A stretch of 64,000 bases of DNA, taken from assembly GCA_016704445.1 (NCBI GenBank), contig JADJAE010000002.1:186001-250000 (forward strand), given 5' to 3'. Of the stretch, positions 55,658 through 63,810 are shown piece after piece. Position numbers and translations under genes: made by a program. How positions within the stretch are numbered: position 1 is the first letter of the stretch; each line of letters opens with the position of its first letter. Below the pieces are notes generated by a model. The model did not search any database and had not been told where the DNA came from. It saw only the letters and a list, made by a program, of their open reading frames with translations. The DNA comes from Deltaproteobacteria bacterium (GTDB lineage: Bacteria; Myxococcota_A; Polyangia; Polyangiales; Ga0077539).

Positions 55658-56134
55658 ATGGGGACCGAGATCGAGCGAAAGTTCCTCGTGGACGTGGCGC
55701 GCCTTCCTCGCGAGGCGCTTCGGGAGGGCTCGCGCTTCGTGCAGGGCTACCTCTCGCTCTCGCCGACGGTGCGGGTGCGGGTCAGCGAGCGCCCCGGCCT
55801 GCCCACCGAGGCGTGGATCACCGTGAAGGGCCCCGGTGGGTTGATGCGCGCGGAGTTCGAGTACGCCATCCCCGTCGAAGACGCGCGCGCCATGGTGCTG
55901 CTCTGCGTGGCGTCGCTGCGCAAGACCCGCTTCCGCGTGCTGGTCGGCGACCACGTGTGGGACCTCGACCAGTACCACGACCGCTACGAGGGCCTGTGGA
56001 TCGCGGAGATCGAGCTCGACGAGCCCGACGAGGACTTCACCCGTCCGCCGTGGATCACCGAGGAGGTCACCGACGACCCCGCGTACACCAACGCGGCCAT
56101 CGCGCTCGGCTCGCTCCCGACGCCCACCCGCTGA
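55658..56134 (+). CDS. CYTH-domain protein (triphosphatase-like)
   Basis: The product is 158 residues, the size of single CYTH-domain proteins. It starts MGTEIERKFLVD with the diagnostic ExExK motif, followed by 'VQGYLSLSPTVRVRVSERPG', 'AWITVKGPGGLMRAEFEYAI', 'KTRFRVLVGDHVWDLDQYHD' and 'LWIAEIELDEPDEDFTRPPW'. These residues form the tunnel that binds triphosphate and Mg. Members hydrolyse inorganic triphosphate or other tripolyphosphate compounds. It is first of a + strand run (CYTH, HAD, PhnC, PhnDE) and divergent from the antiporter. The role in phosphorus metabolism is inferred from context. Confidence 0.92.
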   Translation: MGTEIERKFLVDVARLPREALREGSRFVQGYLSLSPTVRVRVSERPGLPTEAWITVKGPGGLMRAEFEYAIPVEDARAMVLLCVASLRKTRFRVLVGDHVWDLDQYHDRYEGLWIAEIELDEPDEDFTRPPWITEEVTDDPAYTNAAIALGSLPTPTR

Positions 56135-56192
56135 TCCGAGGTTTGCTGCCGGTAGGTAGAAGCTTCCGTCGATCCCGTGTACACCCGCGCGC

Positions 56193-56902
56193 GTGAATCA
56201 CCCGCTGCAGACGATCCTCGACGAGATTGACGCCCGCCACCGCGCCGGCGAGCGCCCCGTGGTCATCTTCGACCTCGACGGAACCCTCTACGACAACCGC
56301 CCTCGCACGATCCGCATCGTGCATGCGCTCGCGGCCTCGCTCCCCGCCGAGCACGACCGCGACGCGGCGATCATCCGCACGCTCGGGCCCAACGACCTGC
56401 GCTACCGGCTGGAGGACACGCTCCGCCCCTCGGCGTCTCCGAAGAGGTGATCACCATGGCGAAGAAGCGCTGGTTCACCCGCTTCTTCACCGACGCGGCC
56501 TGCGCCGACGACGTGCCCGTGCGCGGCGCCGCGCCCTTCGTGCAGCGCTGCTTCCACCGCGGCGCGACGGTGGTCTACCTGACCGGGCGCGACATCCCCG
56601 GCATGCTGGTCGGCACCGTGCGCACCCTTCGCGACGACGGCTTCCCCATCGGGCAGCCGCGCGTCGAGCTGGTGCTCAAGCCCACCTTCGAGGAAGACGA
56701 CACCGGCTTCAAGCGCCGCATGCTCGACCCGATGAACGAGCTCGGCACCATCGTGGCGACCTTCGAGAACGAGCCCGGCAACGCCAACCTCTTCCACCAC
56801 CGTTGGCCCGAGAGCTTCGCGGTGCTGCTCGACACGCAGTCCGCCCCAGGCGCTCCTCCGCTCGAGCCCGCGTGCATCCGGGTCCCTGATTTCTCCCTCT
56901 GA
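56193..56902 (+). CDS. HAD-superfamily hydrolase, interrupted by one frameshift
   Basis: About 236 residues once repaired. The first part, from GTG at 56193, has the HAD motif I 'VVIFDLDGTLYDNRPRTIRI' and reads in frame to near 56426. The next frame then continues with 'GVSEEVITMAKKRWFTRFFT', motif II-like 'TVVYLTGRDIPGMLVGTVRT', a Lys in VLKPTFEEDD and the late 'TIVATFENEPGNANLFHHRW'. One missing base in the C run at 56426-56429 restores LRPLGVSEEV. The family is phosphatase-type HAD. It ends 3 bases before phnC, suggesting cotranscription and a phosphorus salvage context. It is also the third frameshift in a GC run, so a sequence error is more likely than decay. Confidence 0.75.
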
Positions 56903-56905
56903 GCG

Positions 56906-57676
56906 ATGACCGCCGCGGTACGCCTCGAATCCCTCCGCAAGGTCTTCCCTGACGGTACCGTCGGCCTCGATGACGTCTCCCTGGAGGTCCCCGCCGGGCA
57001 GTTCGTGGCGATCCTCGGCCGCTCTGGCGCGGGCAAGAGCACGCTCCTTCGCTGCGCCAGCCGGCTGGTCGAGCCCACCTCGGGTCGCTCCTTCATCGGC
57101 GACCTGGAGGTCACCGGCGCTCGAGGCCGAGGGCTGGCGAGGGCACGCGCCCGCGCGGGCTTCGTCTTCCAGCAGTTCAATCTCATCCGCTCGTACACCT
57201 GCCTCGAAAACGTGCTGATCGCCCGCATCTCCCACAACGGCTGGCTGCGCGGGCTCATCGGACTCTGGACGCCCCGCGACCACGAGATCGCCCGCCGTTG
57301 CCTGGACGAGGTCGGGTTGTCGGCAAAGATCGACACCCCGGTTCGTTCGTTGTCGGGTGGGCAGCAGCAGCGGGTGGCGGTCGCTCGCGCCTTCGCCCAG
57401 GAGCCGTCCGCCCTCTTCGCGGATGAGCCCACGGCCTCGCTCGACCCCAACCTGGCCTCGACGGTGCTGTCGATGCTCAAGGACTATGGCAGGTCTCGAG
57501 GCGTCCCGGTGCTGGTCAATGTCCACACCATCGAACACGCCCGCCGTTACGCCGATCGGATCATCGGGCTCTCCGCGGGTCGCCTGGTGCATGACGGCCC
57601 CGCGAGCGAGTTGTCCGATGAGGCCGTCGAGGCCATCTACGCCGCCCCCCAGAGCCGCCCCCCAGAGGACCATTGA
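56906..57676 (+). CDS. phnC: Phosphonate/phosphite-type ABC transporter ATPase (PhnC family)
   Basis: The product is 256 residues. It has Walker A (GRSGAGKST near 40), the Q-loop 'FVFQQFNLIRSYTCLENVLI', the ABC signature LSGGQQQRVAVARAFAQ, and Walker B LFADEPTASLDPN with the H-loop in VLVNVHTIEHA. The 'NVHT' switch region and the N-terminal 'LESLRKVFPDGTVGLDDVSL' are characteristic of the PhnC branch (phosphonate, phosphite or phosphate esters). Its stop overlaps the TTG start of the downstream fused permease by 4 bases. Substrate specificity is not decided by the sequence. Confidence 0.92.
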   Translation: MTAAVRLESLRKVFPDGTVGLDDVSLEVPAGQFVAILGRSGAGKSTLLRCASRLVEPTSGRSFIGDLEVTGARGRGLARARARAGFVFQQFNLIRSYTCLENVLIARISHNGWLRGLIGLWTPRDHEIARRCLDEVGLSAKIDTPVRSLSGGQQQRVAVARAFAQEPSALFADEPTASLDPNLASTVLSMLKDYGRSRGVPVLVNVHTIEHARRYADRIIGLSAGRLVHDGPASELSDEAVEAIYAAPQSRPPEDH

Positions 57677-59418
57677 TCCTTCGACGCATCCTCCTGGCCG
57701 CGCTGCTGACGGCCGCGCTCCCCCGGGTCGCCCGCGCGCAGGAGACGCTCCCCTCGGAGATCGTCCTGGGCTTCAACCCCGCGGAGAACGCCCAGACCCT
57801 CCAGCGCTCGGCCGACGAGCTCGCCCGCGACCTCTCCGATCGCATCCACATCCCGGTTCGCGCCACGGTGACGCTCGACTACACCACCCTGGTCGAGTCG
57901 ATGCGTTCGGGCCATGTGCACTTCGGCTGGCTCACGCCGTCTCCGCTGGTGCTGGCCGAGCGCCTCTTCGGGGTCCGCGTGCTGCTCACCCAGGTACGCC
58001 GCGGCCAGCCCACCTACTACTCCGCCCTGGTGGTGCGCGAAGACTCCCGCTTCCACTCCATTGAAGACCTCCAGGGCGGCAGCATCGCCTGGATCGATCC
58101 GACCTCCACCAGCGGCTACGTCATCCCCCGCTACCTGCTGCTCCAGCGCGGCTTCAACCCGTCTACCTTCTTTGCCCGCCAGGTGTTCGCCGGCCAGCAC
58201 GACGCCGCGGTGATCGCCGTGCAGCGCGGCCAGGTCGACGCCGCCGCGGTGTGGGCCGATCCACCCTCCGAGCACACCGGCGCCTGGACCCGCTATCTGG
58301 CCAACCGCCCGGGGCCACGGCTGCGTCCATTGATGTATTCGCCGCCGGTTCCGAGCGACGCCATCGCCACCACGGAGACCTTCGCCCGAGAGCACCCGCT
58401 GCTGGTCCGCTCGGTGAGCTCCTCCCTTGTGGCCATCGGTCAATCCGAGGAGGGCCGCGCGATCCTCCGTCGATTGAACAGCACCGACGGCTTCGTCCCA
58501 TCGGACATCCGACAGTACGACCTGGTTCGTCAGGCCTTTCGGGCGACGCGCGACGAGCAGAGCCGCGCTCGCTCCGGTCGCTTCGAAGACCCCCGCTCGA
58601 TGCGCATCTTCGGCCTGCTGCTGCTGGGCGCCGCGCTGCTGGGCGCTGGGGCGCTGTCTCGTCGCCCCCGGGCTCAGCGCTGGAGCGCCTTCGGGCTCTT
58701 CGCGCTCGCCCTGGTCTGGGCGGCGATGGCGGCTCGCATCCCGATGGCGGATTTCGTCAAGGGCTGGCGGGACATCGGTCAGTTTCTCCGGGGGATGTTC
58801 CCCCCCGACTGGAGGGTCGTCGCGGAGGTGATGGAGGCGACGGTGCTCACGGTGCGCCTCGCGCTCGTCGGAACGGTCGCCGGCATCCCCCTGGCGCTGC
58901 TCCTGGGGTTGTTGTCGGCAGAGAACGTGACCCCCTCCGGGTTGATCCGCCGGGCGTCACGCTTTGCATGCAACCTCAACCGATCGATCGATTTATTGAT
59001 CATCGGTCTTATCCTGGTGAGCGCCTACGGACCGGGCGCGTTCCCTGGAGTGGGAGCGCTCGCGATTCACACCGTTGGTTCATTGGGCAAGCAGTTCTAC
59101 GAGACCCTCGAGACGATGGACCCTGGGCCCGTCGAGGCGATGCGCAGCCTCGGGGCCACGAGGCTGCAGGTGCTGCGCTGGGGCATCTGGCCGCAGTTCA
59201 CGCCGCACTTTGTTTCCCAGGCTTTGTTCCGCTTCGAGCTCAACGTCCGCGGTGCCGTGGTGCTCGGCCTGGTGGGCGCTCAGGGCATCGGCTTCCTGCT
59301 CCAGACGTACATGCGTGGAGCGGAGTACGGCAAGGTCACCGTGGTGATCGCTGCGGTGGTGATACTGGTAATGGCGCTGGACGCCGTCTCCTCCCGACTA
59401 CGAAGAAACACGGCATAG
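57673..59418 (+). CDS. Fused phosphonate-type binding protein and permease (PhnD-PhnE)
   Basis: The product is 581 residues from a TTG that overlaps the phnC stop, combining two components normally encoded by separate genes. Residues 1-22 are a signal peptide (LLAALLTAALPRVARAQ). About 25-295 is a PhnD-type solute-binding domain ('LPSEIVLGFNPAENAQTLQR', VHFGWLTPSPLVLAE, 'GGSIAWIDPTSTSGYVIPRY'). From about 305 the permease begins, with about seven hydrophobic spans. The EAA-type loop is 'EAMRSLGATRLQVLRWGIWP', near residue 490. With phnC this gives a complete ABC importer, the binding domain tethered to the membrane. The target could be phosphonate, phosphite or phosphate. The fused order is uncommon. 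Confidence 0.88.
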   Translation: MILRRILLAALLTAALPRVARAQETLPSEIVLGFNPAENAQTLQRSADELARDLSDRIHIPVRATVTLDYTTLVESMRSGHVHFGWLTPSPLVLAERLFGVRVLLTQVRRGQPTYYSALVVREDSRFHSIEDLQGGSIAWIDPTSTSGYVIPRYLLLQRGFNPSTFFARQVFAGQHDAAVIAVQRGQVDAAAVWADPPSEHTGAWTRYLANRPGPRLRPLMYSPPVPSDAIATTETFAREHPLLVRSVSSSLVAIGQSEEGRAILRRLNSTDGFVPSDIRQYDLVRQAFRATRDEQSRARSGRFEDPRSMRIFGLLLLGAALLGAGALSRRPRAQRWSAFGLFALALVWAAMAARIPMADFVKGWRDIGQFLRGMFPPDWRVVAEVMEATVLTVRLALVGTVAGIPLALLLGLLSAENVTPSGLIRRASRFACNLNRSIDLLIIGLILVSAYGPGAFPGVGALAIHTVGSLGKQFYETLETMDPGPVEAMRSLGATRLQVLRWGIWPQFTPHFVSQALFRFELNVRGAVVLGLVGAQGIGFLLQTYMRGAEYGKVTVVIAAVVILVMALDAVSSRLRRNTA

Positions 59419-59424
59419 ATATCG

Positions 59425-59442
59425 CATAAGATATCGCTTATG
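59425..59442. terminator. AT-rich hairpin after the phnDE gene
   Basis: CATAAG and CTTATG (6-bp arms, 6-base loop) lie 7 bases after the stop at 59418, in a stretch much lower in GC than the window. It may end the phn transcript. The following 50 bases contain a T run (GGTTTTTTCATT). Confidence 0.35.
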
Positions 59443-59490
59443 TATCGGTAATGAAATCGATGATTTTCGTTGCCGATATCTCATCGGACA

Positions 59491-59730
59491 TCAATGGTCG
59501 GTTGAGGTTTTTTCATTCGACTTGATTGGCCCCATGATGGGCACTCCCGGCCAGAGCGCGCGAAGCCCGGCGCAATGATCGACGAAAACCGCATCCGGAG
59601 CCGTCGGCGCGTTGAGAGCCACAGCCGGGACGGGGATGCCCCGTGAGAAGGCCGCCTCGGGGGTGAGCGAGGTGTGATTGAGGGTTCTGAGGGCCTTGCC
59701 GAACCCGATCATTCGCACCATCGGGTCGAT
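59491..59730 (-). pseudogene. Remnant of bioD (dethiobiotin synthetase), C-terminal fragment
   Basis: About 76 residues are open. They read 'GKALRTLNHTSLTPEAAFSR', then GIPVPAVALNAPTAPDAVFVDH and a PGVPIMGPIK ending. This matches the C-terminal third of BioD (a 'LGTLNHTLLTxEALRxRGxP' core and a VPVLG end), while the ATP-binding N-terminus is missing. It lies downstream of a truncated bioF on the same strand, the order found in biotin operons. Divergent residues and loss of the N-terminus show decay, not a functional enzyme. The assignment is by eye. Confidence 0.55.
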
Positions 59731-59751
59731 GGGCGAGGTCGTGGCAGGTTC

Positions 59752-60066
59752 CTAGCCCATCGGGGCCCAGGCACCCCGTTGGCGTTGACCTCGTCGATGT
59801 GCCGCTGGCAGCCGGCGGTGAAGCGAGAGGTGACCCGAGACGAGTCGTGACGCTCCTGATCCGCTGCCGTGCTGGTTCGTGGCATCGTTGGAGGCGCAAA
59901 GGAGCGCAGGATGATGGCGCAGACCGAGATAGTCATTTCCGCAGAGCACGGTGACCGACCGACCGTCGAGGGTGGCGTGGGTCGCGTCGAGGTAGCGGAG
60001 GGTGGAGGGGATTCGCAGCCAGTCTCGTTGACGGAGGGCGCCGAGGTCATCATCCATCCAGCTCAT
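59752..60066 (-). pseudogene. Truncated bioF (8-amino-7-oxononanoate synthase), N-terminal fragment
   Basis: A 104-residue open frame begins MSWMDDDLGALRQRDW and contains the BioF/KBL N-terminal hallmarks 'LDGRSVTVLCGNDYLGLRHH' and 'GSGSGASRLVSGHLSLHRRL'. After LHRRL similarity stops; a normal BioF goes on for another 290 residues with the PLP Lys. The stretch between (LCASNDATNQHG) also deviates from the family. It ends at 59752 in unrelated sequence. It lies 12 bases from the divergent cyclophilin gene. I read this as the left end of a collapsed bioF-bioD pair. Whether intact copies exist elsewhere cannot be seen. Confidence 0.6.
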
Positions 60067-60078
60067 GGCTGCTCCTGC

Positions 60079-61935
60079 ATGGCGCATCCGCCTCGGGGCC
60101 CGCGCAGTGTTGCACGTGAAACAGTGCTGGCCCTGGTGGCCCTCGGGCTCGCCGGGGGATGCCGACCCCAACCAGCGCCGCCGGACCGCGATGGCGGAGT
60201 GCAGGTCACCCGGGTGGACATCCCAGGAGCGAACGCGCCGCCTGTCACCCCACCGCCCCGCCGGGAGGAGCGAACCGAACGATGGACCCGCGCCTGGTCC
60301 AGTGAGCCAGTAGACGCCGAGACGCTGCGGGCGATGATGACCGAGGCTGCCCAGCCCGAGGGCTACAGCGCCGGGCTCGCCCTGGGTCGACGCGCTCCGG
60401 CCACCGAGTTGAGCGCGATCGCAGGGACCCTCCCTCCCCAGCAGATCGACCCCTTCCTCCGCGGGCTCAGCGGGAGGACGCTCGGCATCACCATGCTCCC
60501 AATCGCCTGGCGGCTGCGCTGGCAGCAGGACCCACCCTCCGTGGCCCTCGCGACGCTCCTCGGCAAGAACGCCATCGCCGTCGATGCGACCGAGGCACCC
60601 CGCTCGGAGTCGCTGATGCTCGACGGCGATCTCGCGCATCAGGTCGCCGGCGCCCGCAGCATCCAGAACGCCAGCGTCCCGCTTCCCTCGCTGGCCGCGC
60701 TGAGCGCCCTGCACCCGGTAGCCTTTCCGCTCGCCATGCGCGCCCTCTCCGCGAGGGGCGGGGTAACGACCAACGTCTGGCTCAACCTGATCGCAACCAT
60801 CGGAGGGAGGGTCCACCCCAGTCCCCGAAGCTGGAGCGGCGCCTGGCTGAGCCTGATGGACGCCGTGCCCACCACCGACCCGGCGGTACGGGGCGCGCTG
60901 CTGGCGCTCGAGCCGGTGGTTACCCAGGTGGTCGTCCAGCCGGCAGGAGTCCTGGCGGCCTACCGGTGCGCTGTCGCCTTGCGCCTCGACCGCATCGACC
61001 AGGGGCACCGCACCGAAACCTGCGCCACCGGCACAGACGGATGGCGCTCGCTCGCCGCGCTGGCGGAGCGGGCGCGCCCACCCCTCACGCCGTCCCTTGT
61101 CGCCGAGCAGCTACGCAATGTGCTCGTTCAGGGGAGCAGCGACCCCCGCGTGGTGGAGGCCGTCGCCCAGGCTGCGGTACTGATCCCGGTGGGCCAGGCC
61201 CGGCCGCTCCTCCTCCAGATCGCCGAAAACCGCGATCCCGGTGTGCTGGCCGCGCTGCTGGAAGGGCTGATCGGTCACCTCCCTCATGCGCGGGCGCTGC
61301 CTCCCCCCGTGCTCGATCGGCTGCTGGGTGCCCCCTTCGAACTCCCCGAGGCGCCCTCCCTGGAGGCGCGAATCCACGCCACCGAGCTGCGTCGCGCGCT
61401 CGGTCTCCCAGCCCGGGAGACTCCGTCGACCGTCCGTGCGCTTCAGATGGCGGCTCGTCCCGATGCGGGAGTCTCGCCCGAGAGCACCCTCATCGCCCCC
61501 GAAGCCTCCGCTGGAACCTGGGTGCTCGAGACCACCGCGGGGACCATCCGCATCGCGCTGCGAGCGGACACCGCCCCCGAGGCGCTTCGACTGCTGGCGG
61601 CGACGACCCGCGAGGGAACGTACCGACAGACCACCTTCCATCGGGTGGTCCCCGGCTTCGTCGCCCAGGGAGGCGACCCGCGTGGTGACGGCTATGGCGG
61701 AACCAGCCGGATCATCCCCACCGAGCTGTCAGGCGAGCGCTTCGAGCGGGGCGCCGTCGGCATCGCCCTGGCCGGCCTGGACACGGGCGGAACCCAGTTC
61801 TTCATCACCCTGACCGACTCGCCCCACCTCGACGCCCGCTACCCCTACGTCGGCCAGGTGATCTCAGGGATGAACGTCGCCGACCGGCTGATGACCGGCG
61901 ACCAGATCGTGAGCGCGGCGGTCATCGCCCCGTAG
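60079..61935 (+). CDS. Lipoprotein with C-terminal cyclophilin (peptidyl-prolyl isomerase) domain
   Basis: The product is 618 residues. The ATG at 60079 gives a lipoprotein signal (ETVLALVALGLAGGCRP, lipobox AGGC). The region about 60-440 is a long helical, HEAT-like part ('GGVTTNVWLNLIATIGGRVH', 'LAALLEGLIGHLPHARALPP'). From about residue 475 a cyclophilin domain begins: 'WVLETTAGTIRIALRADTAP', EALRLLAATTREGTYRQTTFHRV split as in the family, then VPGFVAQGGDPRGDGYGG and 'TGGTQFFITLTDSPHLDARY'. The FHRVVPGFVxQGGDP core is typical of bacterial cyclophilins. It would act in the envelope to isomerise proline bonds in exported proteins. The fusion to a long helical arm is unusual. Confidence 0.85.
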   Translation: MAHPPRGPRSVARETVLALVALGLAGGCRPQPAPPDRDGGVQVTRVDIPGANAPPVTPPPRREERTERWTRAWSSEPVDAETLRAMMTEAAQPEGYSAGLALGRRAPATELSAIAGTLPPQQIDPFLRGLSGRTLGITMLPIAWRLRWQQDPPSVALATLLGKNAIAVDATEAPRSESLMLDGDLAHQVAGARSIQNASVPLPSLAALSALHPVAFPLAMRALSARGGVTTNVWLNLIATIGGRVHPSPRSWSGAWLSLMDAVPTTDPAVRGALLALEPVVTQVVVQPAGVLAAYRCAVALRLDRIDQGHRTETCATGTDGWRSLAALAERARPPLTPSLVAEQLRNVLVQGSSDPRVVEAVAQAAVLIPVGQARPLLLQIAENRDPGVLAALLEGLIGHLPHARALPPPVLDRLLGAPFELPEAPSLEARIHATELRRALGLPARETPSTVRALQMAARPDAGVSPESTLIAPEASAGTWVLETTAGTIRIALRADTAPEALRLLAATTREGTYRQTTFHRVVPGFVAQGGDPRGDGYGGTSRIIPTELSGERFERGAVGIALAGLDTGGTQFFITLTDSPHLDARYPYVGQVISGMNVADRLMTGDQIVSAAVIAP

Positions 61936-61969
61936 AGAGCCTTCACTCCCTCCCGCAAACTCACCGGGC

Positions 61970-62926
61970 TCAGAAGCGCAGTTCGTCCCTCGGAACCGTC
62001 GCCTGCACCGTCTCGAGCACCTTGATCGCCTCGGCAGTCTCTGGGGCATCGGGCAGCGCCGCCACCTCGATGTGAACCATCAGGTCGCTGGCCTCACGCC
62101 GCGCGCTGCCAGGGATACCCTTCCCCCGCAGCCGGAGCTTCGCCCCGTGAGCCGTATGGGGAGGAACCCGCAAGGTCACTTCTCCCTGAGGGGTCGGAAT
62201 GGTGATCTTCGTCCCCTTCCAGGCCTCCACCAGCGCGACCGGCAGACGGACATGGAGGTCGTCTTCCTCGATCCAGAACCACGGGTGGGCTTCGACCTTC
62301 ACCGACAACACCAGATCACCGGGCTGTCCCCCGGGGGCGGGCATGCCCTTGCCCGCGATGCGCAGCCGGGTGCCCTCCTTGGCACCGGCCGGAATGCGTA
62401 CCCTCACCGACTCACCGCGGATGCTCAGCGAGACCTCCCCGCCGCGAACAGCGAGCGGTAGATCGATGGTGACCTCGCTCTCCAGATCGCGCCCTCGCAT
62501 CGGGCGACCACGTCCGGCCGAGCCAAACGGTGATCCACCAGAACCGCGGCCACCCTGAAAATACTGGCCGAAGAGCTCCGAGAAATCGACGTTGCCCCCG
62601 CCAGCACCACCGAAGATGTCTTCGAATCCGCCGCCTCCATGGGGGGCGCCTCCGCCACCGGCGGACTGCCACTGACGGTAGGCGTCGGGGTTGAAGCCCT
62701 CGCGCAATCCCATCTCGCCAAAGTCGTCGTACAACTTGCGCTTCTTGGGATCGCTCAACACCTCGTTGGCGTGGTTGACGCTCTTGAAGGACTCCTCGGC
62801 CTTCTTGTCGCCAGGATTGCGATCAGGGTGGTACTTCAGCGCCAACACCCGATACGCCTTCTTGATCGCCTCGGCGTCGGCGTCTCGAGAGACGCCGAGC
62901 ACGCTATACAGGTCTTGTTCCGCCAT
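61970..62926 (-). CDS. DnaJ-type co-chaperone of the CbpA subfamily
   Basis: The product is 318 residues. The J domain (about 3-70: DLYSVLGVSRDADAEAIKKA, YHPDRNPGDK with the HPD that activates DnaK) is followed by a Gly/Phe-rich linker (about 85-140) and a C-terminal DnaJ domain ('LESEVTIDLPLAVRGGEVSL', RIPAGAKEGTRLRIAGKG, DLVLSVKVEAHPWF). The zinc-finger Cys repeats of DnaJ are absent, so it is the CbpA (type II) form. It probably presents substrates to DnaK in the cytoplasm. It is convergent with the cyclophilin gene and divergent from uppS. Confidence 0.92.
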   Translation of the reverse strand: MAEQDLYSVLGVSRDADAEAIKKAYRVLALKYHPDRNPGDKKAEESFKSVNHANEVLSDPKKRKLYDDFGEMGLREGFNPDAYRQWQSAGGGGAPHGGGGFEDIFGGAGGGNVDFSELFGQYFQGGRGSGGSPFGSAGRGRPMRGRDLESEVTIDLPLAVRGGEVSLSIRGESVRVRIPAGAKEGTRLRIAGKGMPAPGGQPGDLVLSVKVEAHPWFWIEEDDLHVRLPVALVEAWKGTKITIPTPQGEVTLRVPPHTAHGAKLRLRGKGIPGSARREASDLMVHIEVAALPDAPETAEAIKVLETVQATVPRDELRF

Positions 62927-63045
62927 GTTCGCCGACGGAAGCTAAGTCGCGACCGTTCACCCGGCAATCACGACCCTCCATCCCTGTGCGCATTGCGACA
63001 TCACCGGAGCGCGTAGTAACTCACCGCTGTCTCCCGAGACGTTGC

Positions 63046-63810
63046 ATGAACACCATCGAGCTCACGAACCTTCCCCTCCGCATCGCCATCACCATGGACG
63101 GCAACGGCCGCTGGGCCGAACTCCGAGGCAAGCCTCGCATCGTCGGGCACCGCGCCGGGAGCCACACCGTCCGCCGAATCGTCCGCGCCTGCCGCCGACT
63201 CGGCGTCCAGGAGCTGACCCTCTACGCCTTCTCCGAACAGAACTGGGGGCGACCCACCAACGAGGTCGAAGGGCTCATGACCCTCCTCGAAGAGTTTCTG
63301 CTTCAGGAGCGCGACGAGATCCTCCTGAACCGCATCCGGCTCCGCGGCATCGGCAACCTCGACCGGCTACCCCCTCCCGTACGCGAGGCCCTCGAGCTCC
63401 TCTCCGACGCGTCCCGCGAACACAAGGGCATGACCCTCTCCCTGGCCCTGTCCTACGGCGGCCGAGAGGAGATCATCGATGCGACGCGCGCCCTCGCTCG
63501 CCAGGTCGCCGCAGGTGAGCTGCAGCCCGACGACGTCACCGAAGAGCGCCTCACGGCCCTGCTCCCCTCCATGCGCTTCGGAGCCCCCGACCTGATGATC
63601 CGCACCGGGGGCGAGCTGCGGGTGTCCAACTTCCTTCTTTGGGGAGCGGCCTACAGCGAGCTCTTCTTTTCCGATATCCTCTGGCCCGACTTCCAGGTCG
63701 AACACCTCTATCAAGCCATCGCGGCCTATCAACGAAGGCAGCGACGGTTTGGTCTGGTCATCAACCCAAACACCCTCGGGCCATGTCCAACTTCGCTGTC
63801 CGGCTCCTGA
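63046..63810 (+). CDS. uppS: Isoprenyl transferase (undecaprenyl diphosphate synthase)
   Basis: The product is 254 residues. It makes the C55 isoprenoid carrier from farnesyl diphosphate for peptidoglycan and other surface polymers. The signatures are all present: IAITMDGNGRWAELRGKPR (catalytic Asp and the NGRW motif), GHRAGSHTVRRIVRACRRLG, 'LTLYAFSEQNWGRPTNEVEG', and late 'DLMIRTGGELRVSNFLLWGA' with YSELFFSDILWPDF. The start ATG at 63046 gives the family N-terminus. It overlaps the next gene, cdsA, by 28 bases, the usual order in bacteria. Confidence 0.96.
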   Translation: MNTIELTNLPLRIAITMDGNGRWAELRGKPRIVGHRAGSHTVRRIVRACRRLGVQELTLYAFSEQNWGRPTNEVEGLMTLLEEFLLQERDEILLNRIRLRGIGNLDRLPPPVREALELLSDASREHKGMTLSLALSYGGREEIIDATRALARQVAAGELQPDDVTEERLTALLPSMRFGAPDLMIRTGGELRVSNFLLWGAAYSELFFSDILWPDFQVEHLYQAIAAYQRRQRRFGLVINPNTLGPCPTSLSGS

